Source: Larix kaempferi (lineage: Eukaryota > Streptophyta > Pinopsida > Pinales > Pinaceae). Taken from it: DNA of 64,000 nt. Of the stretch, positions 42,961 through 54,026 are shown piece by piece. The notes under the pieces are model-generated. The model did no database searches and was not told the DNA's origin. It saw only the letters and a program-made list of their open reading frames with translations. Where the stretch lies: contig BSBM01000712.1 of the NCBI GenBank assembly GCA_027924585.1, positions 3,358,001 to 3,422,000 on the forward strand, read 5' to 3'. How positions within the stretch are numbered: the stretch's first letter is position 1; each line of letters begins with the position of its first letter. Position numbers and translations under genes: made by a program.

Positions 42961-43294
42961 AGGGATTGGATCATTCCTGGACTTCAGTCCTAAAGAAGAG
43001 ACGTAGACGTATGTCTTCGAAAATGAAGTTCTTGATGAACATATGAAGGGATTGGATCATTCCTGGACTTCAGTCCTAAAGAAGAGCCGTAGACGTATGT
43101 CTTCGAAAATGAAGTTCTTGATGAACATATGAAGGGATTGGATCATTCCTAGACTTCAGTCCTAAAGAAGAGCCGTAGATGTATGTCTTCGAAAATGAAG
43201 TTCTTGGTGAACATGTGAAGGGATTGGATCATTCCTGGACTTCAGTCCTAAAGAAGAGCCGTAGACGTAAGTCTTCGAGAATGAAGTCCTTGGT
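42955..43294 (+). repeat. About 85-bp minisatellite, four units, in B
   Basis: Units start GAAGGGATTGGATCATTCC and contain AAGAGCCGTAGACG and GAAAATGAAGTTCTTG. Homologous to the 85-bp units of A at 4563-4916. Confidence 0.88.
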
Positions 43295-43759
43295 GGATGG
43301 TGAGGGATTAAGTCATCCTTGGACGTAGGTCCTAAATGCACGGTTGAGGATTAAGTCATCCTTGGATGTAGGTCCTAAATGCACGGTGGAGGATTAAGTC
43401 ATCCTTGGACGTAGGTCCTAAATGCACGGTGGAGGATTAAGTCATCCTTGGACGTAGGTCCTAAATGCACAGTGGAGGATTAATTCATCCTTGGACGTAG
43501 GTCCTAAATGCACGGTGGAGGATTAAGTCATCCTTGGACGTAGGTCCTAAATGCACGGTGGAGGATTAAGTCATCCTTGGACGTAGGTCCTAAATGCACG
43601 GTGGAGGATTAAGTCATCCTTGGACATAGGTCCTAAATGCACGGTGGAGAATTAAGTCATCCTTGGACGTGGTCCTAAATGCACGGTGGAGGATTAAGTC
43701 ATCCTTGGACGTGTTCCTAAATGCACGGTGGAGGATTAAGTCATCCTTGGACGTGGTCC
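43295..43759 (+). repeat. 43-bp minisatellite in B, left half (split by C)
   Basis: About eleven units of GTGGAGGATTAAGTCATCC + TTGGACGTAGGTCCTAAATG. The last five bases, GGTCC (43755-43759), are the C target duplicate. The array continues at 59451. Confidence 0.92.
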
Positions 43760-43848
43760 TGTTGGCAGCCAGCAACAACCTCTTCATTTGTTGACAAAAT
43801 GAAGAGAGATCAGCTCTTTATGTGATTTATCAATTCAAAAATTATGTT

Positions 43849-43885
43849 AGAGTACCTTCAGAATCTTTGATTCTGAAGGTACTCT
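43849..43885 (+). repeat. 37-nt perfect hairpin near start of C 5' LTR
   Basis: Arms of 17 bp (AGAGTACCTTCAGAATC and its complement) around a TTT loop. Identical in the 3' LTR at 55406-55442. Confidence 0.9.
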
Positions 43886-44273
43886 TAATCAAAGGAAAGT
43901 AATTTAATGATGCTAGAGCTGATAGGAACTTGATCATAAAACTTGGCTTTTAAACGAATATCAGACAAGTTTCATAAATTCTCATTAAAGCTATTGAAAA
44001 CATAAAAATGAATTTATGTGACTTATAGGATTTGTGCCAAGAGAAATTTCAAAAAACACGTTGTATATTAAATAGGGTATTATTAGTCCTAAGACTAAGA
44101 GAAATTTTGAAAGTTAATATCATAAGGAATACCCTATTATGAACTTTGTAAATATAATAGTTAATGGATAGATAAGGTTTGTATAGGAAACTTTTTGCGT
44201 ATGATAAATACCCTATATGATGGTATAATGTGTCAATAGGATGTTTAAAGGTTTTTAAACTTAGTGTTGTACA

Positions 44274-44281
44274 TATATATA
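44274..44281 (+). promoter_or_regulatory. TATA-like box upstream of C LTR gene
   Basis: TATATATA about 545 bp before the LTR ORF and unchanged in the 3' LTR (near 55832). If this is the element promoter, the LTR gene lies in R/U5, at the front of the genomic RNA. A second candidate near 47091 would instead put the gene in U3. Confidence 0.4.
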
Positions 44282-44824
44282 CAGCTTTGTACATATCCCT
44301 AGAATAAACATTAAGCTAGCCATTTGATTAATGCCTCCTTAACATTAAAATGCGATTTATTACTCTTCATACCACTACGTAACATGATAACACAGGGATG
44401 ATTGTTTGATGAACTGGCCATGCAATAAACCAATTGTTAAATCAATAAATGTTTTGGATTGATGAGCTGGTATGAAAACGTGGCTTTCACCCCTTGACAG
44501 AATCGACAGTTGTATGCATTTGGTAAAATCGTGTTGACAGTGTTAATTGCTAACAGTCATTTCAAACTACGCCATTGTACCTATTAATTATGAACCACTG
44601 TCAATAATCAATGATCGTAATGATGATTCTATCAGTCTTAGTATCGCTGGTTCGCCAAGTTAAGTGGTTATCACTAACAGGCATGGTCAAACGTAGATAA
44701 ATTGGTGTAAATCATGGTGTAGTGTGAAAGTTGTAACATTTATCACTGCTCGAAATCCCGCTAAAATGGTAGGATCAGAGATTTGATTTCTGATTAGATT
44801 TGAAGCATGTGAAGATTATCTATC

Positions 44825-46498
44825 ATGTCGTGTGTATGGATACCTATTCCCTTTGTTTTCACTTTCCCTTTCATTTCGCGACCAAGCCCAGAAAGTGCTG
44901 GAGAAACCATGTCTCCTCTGAATCGTTTTGAGATCTCAGGGTTTGAAATTATTGAAGCCAACCAGGAAGTTGCCAAGAGATTTGAGAAAATGGGATGGAC
45001 ACATTTCTTTCGAAGCTTTGATGGTCACCATACGGAGATTACTAAGATGTTTGCAATGAGTTTTAAAGATGACAGGGTGCGAATTGGGGGTTTCGAATTT
45101 GTTATCAATGAAGACAAGATTGTTGAAGCCACGAAACTTCCCCAAGTGGGAGAACGCTGGTTTAAGGGCACTATGGTTGACAAGAAGAAGTGTTTGGCTT
45201 TGTTAATGCCTTTACCAGATAAAACGAAGCTGAGGATAGGCGTACCTGTAAAATTTCTAAAGCCCGAATGGAGAGCTTACTATGAAATCTTAGTAAGGTA
45301 CGTAACCTGTTGTGGACGCTTTTCCCATCTGCACTTGTATCATTTACGGTTGTTGTTAGCAGTAAAGGGTTGTAAACTTAATTTGCCCTTCTATCTTTGG
45401 CAAAGCCTTAAGAAAATGTCACAGTCTGTAAGGAATTTCAATAACCCTAACAATAGTCTGTGTCATCATGGATTAATAAAAATTTTACTGCAATTCCAAT
45501 TATCTGCAAAAGGTCTGTCTTGGGATAAATTTCTAGTTGATTGTCAATTGGGGCCAACACAGTATTGGCCTAATCCATCTCCTCAAACTCGTAGAAGACG
45601 AAAAGTCATAAATCCTGAGGTTAATAGCTCAGAGGTTAAGGAGCCAGAGGTCGTAAAGATGCCCATAGATGATGAGATAAATGAAGATGCTGATAGGGTT
45701 TCAGTTCCCTGCGATTCTAGGGAAATATTAGAAGAAACCGAACCTGTTAAGAATGATGGCAACCCTGCAAAATTAAAAGAAGGCTCAGCCAAAGATGAAA
45801 TTGTTAAACCTGATGAATGTGATAAAAATTCTATGCATAAGTTGAACCATTTGGGTCAGGTTTGTTATGACAAGGAAGGGTTGAATTTTAAAAACTTATC
45901 ATTTTCGCGTAGAGTCACTAGGAGCATGCATAATCTCCATTCGATTACAGGATATAGGTCTGATCCACAGACTTCCAAATCTATAGCTACTGAACCTACA
46001 GTTGTAAATATTGAGGATGATATTCCGATGTCTGTCCCTAACACAATGGATGTAGGGAATTCTGCTACTGCGCAGGGAAGTGATGTGCAATCAGGTGAGG
46101 TCGAGGGCAATCAACCAGAAATAAATGCTAACACTGTAGAACTTGAACCATTACACAATCAGCATTGTGACAGTCCTCGTTCTCCTCATGTAGCTAGAGA
46201 AGGCGAAACTCTGCAACAGGTATTAGGAAATATTTATCAAGATAAAATCACAGAGTTCAGAGGAAAGCGTAAACAGTGTCTATTAAGTACAGCCTTATTG
46301 GAAGAAGAAAACAAAAATTTTAGGAAAGAATTGTTAGAATGGATTGACAGGTGGAAAAAGGCCAACATGAAGAAGAATCAACTCAAGAAATCCAGGAAAT
46401 CAATATTAAATACGAATCAGCTGTTATTGGAACGAATTGAAAAACAAAATGTTAAAATTATCAGGTTGAAGGCTAAATTAGCTGAGCTAGAAGAGTAG
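44825..46498 (+). CDS. LTR-encoded protein of C, 5' copy (557 aa)
   Basis: A long open frame wholly inside the LTR. The N-terminal 300 residues form a compact domain: SGFEIIEANQEVAKRFEKMG (about 37-56), a basic-acidic core with LPQVGERWF (about 101-109), LKPEWRAYYEILVRYVTC (about 144-161) and HHGLIKILLQFQL (about 214-226). It resembles the uncharacterised plant transposon-associated domain often annotated as putative plant transposon protein. A Lys/Glu/Ser-rich middle and a coiled coil (about 455-557) follow. ATG 44825 gives a hydrophobic start; ATG 44909 is an alternative. The 3' LTR copy stops 32 codons earlier. Function unknown. Confidence 0.65.
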   Translation: MSCVWIPIPFVFTFPFISRPSPESAGETMSPLNRFEISGFEIIEANQEVAKRFEKMGWTHFFRSFDGHHTEITKMFAMSFKDDRVRIGGFEFVINEDKIVEATKLPQVGERWFKGTMVDKKKCLALLMPLPDKTKLRIGVPVKFLKPEWRAYYEILVRYVTCCGRFSHLHLYHLRLLLAVKGCKLNLPFYLWQSLKKMSQSVRNFNNPNNSLCHHGLIKILLQFQLSAKGLSWDKFLVDCQLGPTQYWPNPSPQTRRRRKVINPEVNSSEVKEPEVVKMPIDDEINEDADRVSVPCDSREILEETEPVKNDGNPAKLKEGSAKDEIVKPDECDKNSMHKLNHLGQVCYDKEGLNFKNLSFSRRVTRSMHNLHSITGYRSDPQTSKSIATEPTVVNIEDDIPMSVPNTMDVGNSATAQGSDVQSGEVEGNQPEINANTVELEPLHNQHCDSPRSPHVAREGETLQQVLGNIYQDKITEFRGKRKQCLLSTALLEEENKNFRKELLEWIDRWKKANMKKNQLKKSRKSILNTNQLLLERIEKQNVKIIRLKAKLAELEE

Positions 46499-46574
46499 TC
46501 GCTCTTCATAATGAGGCTTAATAGTTTTCTCTTCTCTTATGTCACAGTATAACAAGTAAGGGTTATTTCGATTT

Positions 46575-46611
46575 TGCATGTCTGTAAAATCGGAGATTTA
46601 ACAGGCATGCA
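46575..46611 (+). repeat. 37-nt hairpin downstream of C LTR gene
   Basis: Arms of 17 nt with a GGA loop; one A-A mismatch and one T-G pair. In the 3' LTR (58133-58169) the T-G pair is C-G, so pairing is kept. Confidence 0.8.
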
Positions 46612-46881
46612 TTTACAATTTTTAAATATTTCTGTTAGACTGTGTTAAATTGATTTTAATATAATGCATTGATTGAATTTAATGCAGGAAGTTTTATCAC
46701 CTTTTTCTTCCAAGAATACAGGACATGGTTGATGCGATGGCATGGAGATGTAGCTGATTTGTTACAAGCTGGAGTTTTGTGAATGGGCAAGAACTTTCTG
46801 AGATACCTCGACTCAGGCCAGTCGATTTTATTTTTAGTAGTAGGTGTAATTAGATGCCCTTTTGGTTAAATAAGTTCCTAT

Positions 46882-46899
46882 AATGTTGCATGCAACATT
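46882..46899 (+). repeat. 18-bp palindrome in C LTR
   Basis: AATGTTGCATGCAACATT, perfect; conserved at 58438-58455. Confidence 0.85.
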
Positions 46900-47897
46900 T
46901 ATAGCAAAACTGACTCTCATTAGTATATAAATGGAGATTTTTGATGAACTGGGGGTGGATGGAGTGATGAAGAAAACTTATTGAAATATATTTTGTTAAC
47001 TAGTACTACATCGAACTTGAAGCTGAAGCTTTCATGTGGATGATACTTGATATCTGCGAATGATACTGTGACGGGTATTCATTTTTGGATTTATATATAT
47101 ATACATATATTTCTGTTTGTTATCTTTTGTCTATACATGAACTCTGTGTGCTGTGACACATTGACGTTTAAATAGTTTATCACTTTATCATCTCAGGTTA
47201 GTTTATTGAGTAAATATTTCATTATGGTTTTGTTTATTAGTGTGTTCGCTATAAAAATCAGTTTTAATGATATACTTTTCTGTTTATGTAAAATTCCATT
47301 TGTATGTTAACGGTGAATTTTAAATGAGCATTATTTCAAATTCAAATGACTATCTTGATAGTTAATTATTAATCAGTTTTGAAAGTGAAATTTGACTGTG
47401 TATGTAGAGGTTAAATCTCATTTCTATTATTACTTAGCAGAATTACTTTCGTTATGATTTAAATATGTTTATTTGGAGCATACTTCAGTTTTATGTTATT
47501 GATTAATAATTAATATAGTTTTTAAATTTGCTCTCAGCTGAGATAGAGTTAAATAGGATAGATAGATTAATTAGTTTTAAAGTTTATTTTTATTAGCACT
47601 GTTAAATCATTCTGCATACTATAAGTAAGTTTTCATATTTAGAAAATTTCCCAAAAAAAAATCGAAGTCTTTCCTTACGAAAGCAATCTTAGGACATTTG
47701 TAGATATTTAGGTAGGATAGATATTAGAATAGGGTAGATTTTGCTGGTTTTAAGTTCTCCTTGAGAGACAAACTCGCTGGTAGCAGGACCATAACCTGCG
47801 AGGTTTTATTAAACCAAACATACCGGACGCTGCTGTAAGCTGATTGTGTGGACAAAACCTCCTTATTGGCTCTGATTCATAAAATCAGGCCAACAAA

Positions 47898-47914
47898 TGG
47901 CGCTAGAAGGAGGG
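47898..47914 (+). other. Primer-binding site of C
   Basis: TGGCGCTAGAAGGAGGG two bases after the LTR. The TGGCG start is typical of plant Tat/Athila primer sites; I cannot say which tRNA matches. The gag ATG follows after only 13 bases. Confidence 0.7.
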
Positions 47915-47927
47915 CCTGAATTAATTA

Positions 47928-49883
47928 ATGGCAGGTGAAACTAATGAAACATTTCCAACCATCCAACAATATTCGGAAGTTAGTAGACCACCTTTTATCG
48001 AAGATGTTAGGAGTATCCTTGAACGTGATCCTATTACTTCTCCCTTTACTCCTGCACAAAGTGCTCAAACTCTAGAAGAATCCAGACATATCCTTACTAG
48101 AGCTTACGCTAATCAGTTAGGTATTTCTCCAATAGATTATGGTCTTCCTATACAATAGCGACACAATCCACAATTGACCATAGTTACTGAATATTTGGAG
48201 ATAACTGGTAGTACTCCTCAACATCAAGTTGAAAGTTATCAAAGACAGATTACAAAAACCAATACCGCAAGGAGGTTAATCTCAGGAAGTGGTTCTGATC
48301 AACCACCTTCTTCTCCTGAGTCGCCACCCAATAGTCCAAGACCTTCTCATTCAGAGAGTTCCTCTAGTTCTCAAGGAAGTCCAATGGCAGGAAATGTAGG
48401 AGGAGGAGGCAATCCTCCACCCCCTCCACCTGATCCATAGCTCCCTTGGTTAAGGGCAGCTGCTGTAGCAATTCCTGGGGTACAACACCCATTACCAAAA
48501 CACTCAGATAAAATTCTTCCTAAGTTTAACCCAGATGACAAAGAACCTGCAGAGGTGCATATTGATAAATTCATGTTGGTTGTTCAATCTTTAAATGTTC
48601 AGCATGAAGATGTTGTTTGTCGATTGTTTCCTCTCACCTTTGAGGGAAGAGCTTCTACCTGGTACTTTTCGTTAGTACAAGGATCCATTACTAATTGGGG
48701 GGAATTTAATAAAGCTTTTCTAGATAAATTCGGGGAAGATAAAACACTTGCTCTTTTAGCCGTAGAGTTATCTAGAATTAAAATGGAACCCAAAGAAAGG
48801 ATTAAAGACTTTAATCAAAGGTTTCTAACATTGAAAAATAAAATTCCAATTGCTTCTCAACCTCCGGAAGATATAATCATTGAAAATTATACATCAGCCT
48901 TACCTAGGAATTCCAGAATGTTTGTGAAGAGAGCTGGAAAAACAACGCTGATAGAAACATTTGAGGAAGCAATTAAAGTAGAAAAAGATTTCATGTCTTA
49001 TGAACCAGAGAGAAGTGGTAAATCTGATTCTTTTCCTCGAAGGAAAGTAGAAAAATCTAGTTCAGATAAAGATAAAGCTTTCGATGTAGAATAGCTACAG
49101 AACGCTATTCGAACGTTAACCAATGAAGTTATAGGGTTAAAAAAGACTAGTTCTGAAGCTTCTCCTTCTAGGGGTTACTTTAGAAACCAATTTAGACAAA
49201 ACCCAAACACGAATAATAAGAATATACCCCCAGATGTAGCTGCTAATGAAGATATCTTTAATACAATTCGAGCTGTTCTATCTTTGTCTGAAACACCTAG
49301 TCAAGAGATGAATGAAAATAAAGAAGATGAAGAATCTGAAAATGAGGATGAATCAGAAGAACCTCAACAAATTAATGGTCATTTCTGGGATAATTTTGTG
49401 AAAAAACATGAGAACAGAAGCCCACCTTCAGGACAACACGCATATAATACACGTAGTAAAGCAATTGAAAATACTCCTGGTGCTTCAAGCTCCACTTCAA
49501 ACACTGATAATAATAACTCACAACCAAACAAACAAACTCAATCCGGCAAGCAAACTCAGCCAAATAAGGGTACCCAAACCATTCAAAATGCTCCAAAGTT
49601 GGATTTACAATATGACATAATTGAGGATTTGAAGAAGACACGTGCAAACATTAGTATGTACGATCTCCTTCAAATCTATCCAATGCCTAATAGTCATATT
49701 ATTAATCCTGTAGTAAGTTCGATCGTCCCTAATAGAAAGCAAAATGTTGCTGCAAACAGTTCAAACAATGATCCAACAGCAACTGATAAAGGGAAAACAT
49801 CAACTGATAAAGCTTCTTTGATAGGTAAGAATTCTAAGTCAACTACAACTCCATTCTTACTTACCTTTGAAATTTTTAATAGG
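47928..49883 (+). pseudogene. C gag with three in-frame TAG codons
   Basis: ATG 47928 directly after the primer site. After a Ser/Pro-rich N-terminus, the gag domain spans about 48450-49030: KILPKFNPDDKEPAEVHIDK, FEGRASTWYFSLVQGSITNW, then FNQRFLTLKNKIP and a helix before a basic tail. An acidic/Gln-rich spacer with EDLKKTRANISMYDLLQI (about 49622-49675) leads to protease. The stops at 48156, 48438 and 49092 are all TAG and the frame is otherwise intact. A CCHC knuckle, usual in gag, was not seen. Confidence 0.85.
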
Positions 49884-52800
49884 AATGTCCACAACTGCAT
49901 GGTAGATTCAGGAGCATCCTCTAATGTTATGCCTTTATCTGTGTGTAAGAAATTAAATGGCAAATTTGTTCCATCTGATTCACAAATAACTCAATTAGAT
50001 AGAACAAACGTTAAAGTTGTCAGAGAGATGAAAGATGTCTTAATTAGGATTGCTTGTAATCCTTCAGTTTATCAAATCATAGACATCGTAATTGCTGATA
50101 TTCCAGATTCATATGGGCTATTCTTAAGTAGGGATTGGTCTCAACAACTAAATGGTTTCTTTGCCACTGATTGGTCAACCTTGTGGCTACCAGAAAATGG
50201 AAAACCAAATCAGATAAAGATACATAGAGAAAGGTACATGAAACATACTGTTACAGAACTACATGATCCTAGTGAACCTGTGTTATTTTCTGATTCCATT
50301 ATGGGAAACTACATGTATGAATTAGGTTTTGGAAATTTCAAAGCTGAAAACTCTCTTCTTCCTGAAAATAGCAAGCAATCTGAGATTTGTAATGTAACAG
50401 TTATTTCTCCTAATTGTTCCCTTAAGGAGACCATTGGTGTTGAAAATAATGTAAATATTGTAAATATCATAGAAAGTAAAGTGATTGTACATAATTCTAT
50501 TTGGACTCTTTATTTCGATGGTGCAAAATCTAAAGAAGGAGCAGGAGCCGGTTGTTTACTAATAGATCCTCAAGGTAATAAGACTTGTATAGCTTGTAGA
50601 ATAGAATTTAGTTGTACACATAATACAATTGAATATGAAGCTTTGATTCAAGGATTGAAAAAAGCAATCGATTTGGGCATCAAAGAGATAGTGGTTTATG
50701 GCGATTCAGAGATCATTGTTAGACAGGTGCGTAATTACATTCATTGTTTATCTGAACATTTACAAAGTTATCAGAAAGAGGTATGGAATCTTATCACATA
50801 TTTTGATGCATTTAACATAAATTCTGTTCCTAGAAGTCAAAATCAAGAAGCAGACTTATTGGCAAATGTAGCTTCCAAGTTAATTCCTTCAGAAAATTTT
50901 TCACCAGAATTCTTTTCTGTTGAATTAATTTTTAGGCCCTCCATACCGGATAACATTCTTAATTGGCGTGTGTTTGACAATGATACACAGGTACTGCATT
51001 TTCTAACAAATGATGGAATCTTCAAAGATTCAGCAATAGATGAAATCACTCACGACGACGATTTACGAGATTTTTCGGTAATTAATGATTTCTGTTCAAT
51101 TGAGAAAGCTTTCGAGCAGGTAAAACCCGTTCCCAACTCAGTATTAAGATTAGAAAAGTTTTTTGATTTGCAGGATAAGTTTAAGTCAGTTCCTAATTGT
51201 AAAACAAATAGCTCTGACATGAAATATGAAACCATCAATTTGGGAACAGAATCTAATCCCCAAACTATAAACCTAGGAATAGATTGTGATCCTGTAGAAA
51301 AAAAGGCTTTCATAAAATTATTCAAGGAGTTTAAAGATATATTTGCATGGACATATGATGACTTAAGAACATTCAATACTCAAGTCATGCAACATATAAT
51401 TCCAATTAAACAAGAATCAAAACCTTTTCAGCAGAAGTTAAGAAAATATCACCCATCATTAGAACCAACAATTAAAAAAGAACTGAATAAATTGTTAGCT
51501 GCCAAGATCATTTTCCCTGTTAGACACACTCAATGGGTAGCAAACTTAGTTCCAGTTAGAAAGAAAAATGGGGATATTCGATTATGTGTCGATTTTAGAA
51601 ATTTAAATAAAGCCTCTGAAAAAGATAACTACCCTGTTCCACCCATGGAACAAATTCTTCAGAAAGTGTCTGGGTCTGAAATATTGTCTCTCCTTGATGG
51701 TTTCTCAGGGTACAACCAAATACTAGTCTCCCCAGGTGATCAATTAAAAACAGCTTTTAGAACTCCACGGGGAACGTACGCATACCGTAAGATGCCCTTT
51801 GGGTTAATCAACGCAGGAGCAACATTTCAACGAGCAATGGATATTGCCTTTAGAGGCTTAATCAGTAATTCAGTCGTTGTCTATTTGGATGACGTTACTG
51901 TCTACTCTAAACATCGGCCTAATCATCTTAACCATTTGAGAAAAGTGTTTGAACGATGTAGAAAATTTGGAATATCTTTAAATCCTAAGAAAACAATATT
52001 TGCTGTTTCAGAAGGTATCTTGTTAGGATGTGTAGTATCAAAACACGGAATCATGATTGATCCTGAAAGAACACAAGCTATTTCAAAGATTACTTTCCCT
52101 TCCAGCAAGAAAGGAATGTAGTCATTCTTAGGGAAAATTAACTTTGTTAGGAGATTCATTCCTAGTTTTTCAGAGATCATTCGTCCTTTGCAGAAAATGA
52201 TTAAAAAAGATGCTGTGTTTAATTGGGGACAAACTGAAAAAGAATCCTTTCAGAAAATTTTAGAAGCTATTTCAGAAGCTCCTAGTCTTCTAAGTCCATA
52301 TTTTAACAAGGATTTTATATTATATACCTTTGCTTCTGATATTGCGTATGCAGCAGTGTTAACCCAATTAAATCAACAAAATAATGAGGTTCCAATTTCG
52401 TTCATGAGTTCGAATTTCAAAGGTGCTGAACTAAACTATCATGAAGTGGATAAACAAGCTTTTGTCGTTTTTAAAGCGGTAAAACATTTTCGTCCTTACT
52501 TGTTAAAATCTAAAACAAAAGTAATTGTACCTTATTCTTCAGTAAGAAATTTGTTGGTACAAAAAGATTTAGGAGAAAAAAGGGCACCTTGGATGACAAC
52601 TCTTCAAGAATATGACTTGGAAATCAAACCGTCAATGATAATTAAAGGACAAGGGTTGTGTAAACTAGCTGCTGAAGCTGCTCATTTGCCTGATGATAAA
52701 ACTGAAATTGTCATTAATGAAGATTTACTTACCAGAGAAATTTATTTTTATCCACCACCTCAAGATTCCTGGTACACAGACATACGAGTACTTCTGGAAA

Positions 52801-54026
52801 CAGGGACTGCTCCTGATTACTTAGATCCGAAAAAGAAAAGAGCCCTCAGATTGAAACCTGCCCCGTACTTATTAATAGATAATGTCCTCTTTCGAAAAAA
52901 TTCAGATGGGGTATACCTTCGATGTTTAGATAAAGATGAAATAGAAACAATTCTGAAAGAATTGCATTCTGGACTAGCATGAGGTCATTTCGGTGGAGAA
53001 ACCACAGATCATAAAATTCTTAGGGCTGGTTATTATTGGCCTACCTTGTTTCGAGATTCTTATACTTTCGTCAGAAGGTGTCAAGAGTGTCAACTTGCCG
53101 CAGGAAGAGTTAAAAAATCTGCTTTCCCTTTACAACCTGTTTCAGCTGAAAGACCCTTTCAGCAGTGGGGTATCGATATAGTAGGTCCAATAAACCCTCC
53201 CTCATCAATGCAACACAAGTATATAATAACTGCAACTGATTATTTCACTCGTTGGGCTGAGGCTGCACCATTAAAAGTCGTGAATACTAATCAAGTTATA
53301 TTATTTTTGGAGTTCTTTATCATAACAAGATTTGGTGTTCCTGATTCTTTGGTCTTCGATAATGCATCATATTTTTCATCAATTGAATTGACTCAGTTTG
53401 CTTTAGAAAAAGGAATAAGAATCAGATATTCAGCTAATTACCATCCTCATGGGAATGGTCTAGCTGAATCAACAAACAAAACTTTATTGAAAATTCTTAA
53501 AAGAACTGTTTCAGTTCATCATCGGAATTGGCATACAGAATTGGTCAATGCTCTTTGGGCAGACAGAGTAACTCCAAAAGCTGCAGTAGGTAACTCAACA
53601 TTTTTCTTAGTGTATGGAACTGAAGCTATTCTTCCGCCAAATTTGTTCTTACCTTCATTACAGTTAGCTTAGTCTGCCCAAGAAGAAGAATGCCCAGCAA
53701 TGGAAAAAATAATTAATGCATTGCTAAAATTAGAAGAAGATAGAGAAAAATCAAAACAACACTTTAATAAACATCAACAGATTGTTAAGTCATGGTTTGA
53801 CCAATCATTTAGTTCTGATCGCGAATTTCAGGTAGGAGACTTGGTCTTAAAATGGGATAAAGCTCATGAAGATAAGGGTAATCATACCAAGTTTCAAAAA
53901 CTGTGGTTAGGTCCCTTTGTTATTTTTGAAAAAATAGGTCCAAGTACCTTTCAATTGCAAACACTTGAAGGACAGTCCGAGACATTCCCTGTGAATGGAC
54001 TGATTCTTAAGAAATATTTCTGTTGA
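49884..54026 (+). pseudogene. C pol: protease, RNase H-like, RT, RNase H, integrase
   Basis: Continues the gag frame. Protease MVDSGASSNVMPLSV (49899-49943). RNase H-like domain 50505-50890 with all four acidic positions (LYFDGAKS, EYEAL, YGDSEI, EADLLAN). RT 51480-52110 with LVPVRKKNGDIRLCVDF, SLLDGFSGYNQI and the catalytic VVYLDDVTVYS (51876-51908). Second RNase H 52300-52690 (TFASDIAYAAVL, NYHEVDKQAF). Integrase 52950-54020 with an H-C zinc region, QQWGIDIVGP, VFDNASYF, HGNGLAEST (D, D, E all present). Stops: TAG 52119, TGA 52980, TAG 53670; natural end TGA 54024. No frameshift over 6.1 kb. Confidence 0.9.

Larger units (their letters stand above)
43760..47895 (+). repeat. 5' LTR of C
   Basis: 4136 bp. 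Contains hairpin 1 (43849-43885), a TATA-like box (44274-44281), an ORF (44825-46498), hairpin 2 (46575-46611), an 18-bp palindrome (46882-46899) and an A/T-rich distal third (46900-47700) with a second TATA-like run near 47090-47107. Ends CCAACA. Confidence 0.93.

Noticed and set aside
42667-43046. Repetitive open frames on both strands (HHQNMYN-type and CCGYTCFDDDDT-type)
   Set aside because: They come from a 36-bp tandem repeat whose length is a multiple of three; openness follows from the repeat, with no start context or domain.
43295-43759. CRISPR-like regularly spaced 43-bp direct repeats
   Set aside because: Units are head-to-tail without unique spacers, lie in a plant retrotransposon 3' region, and continue past the C insertion; this is a minisatellite.
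47928-54026. Programmed TAG readthrough or a recoded UAG in C
   Set aside because: Six separate stops in one element, one of them TGA, and equal TAG bias in unrelated-in-position G fit methyl-C decay better. Kept as a test, not as the preferred reading.
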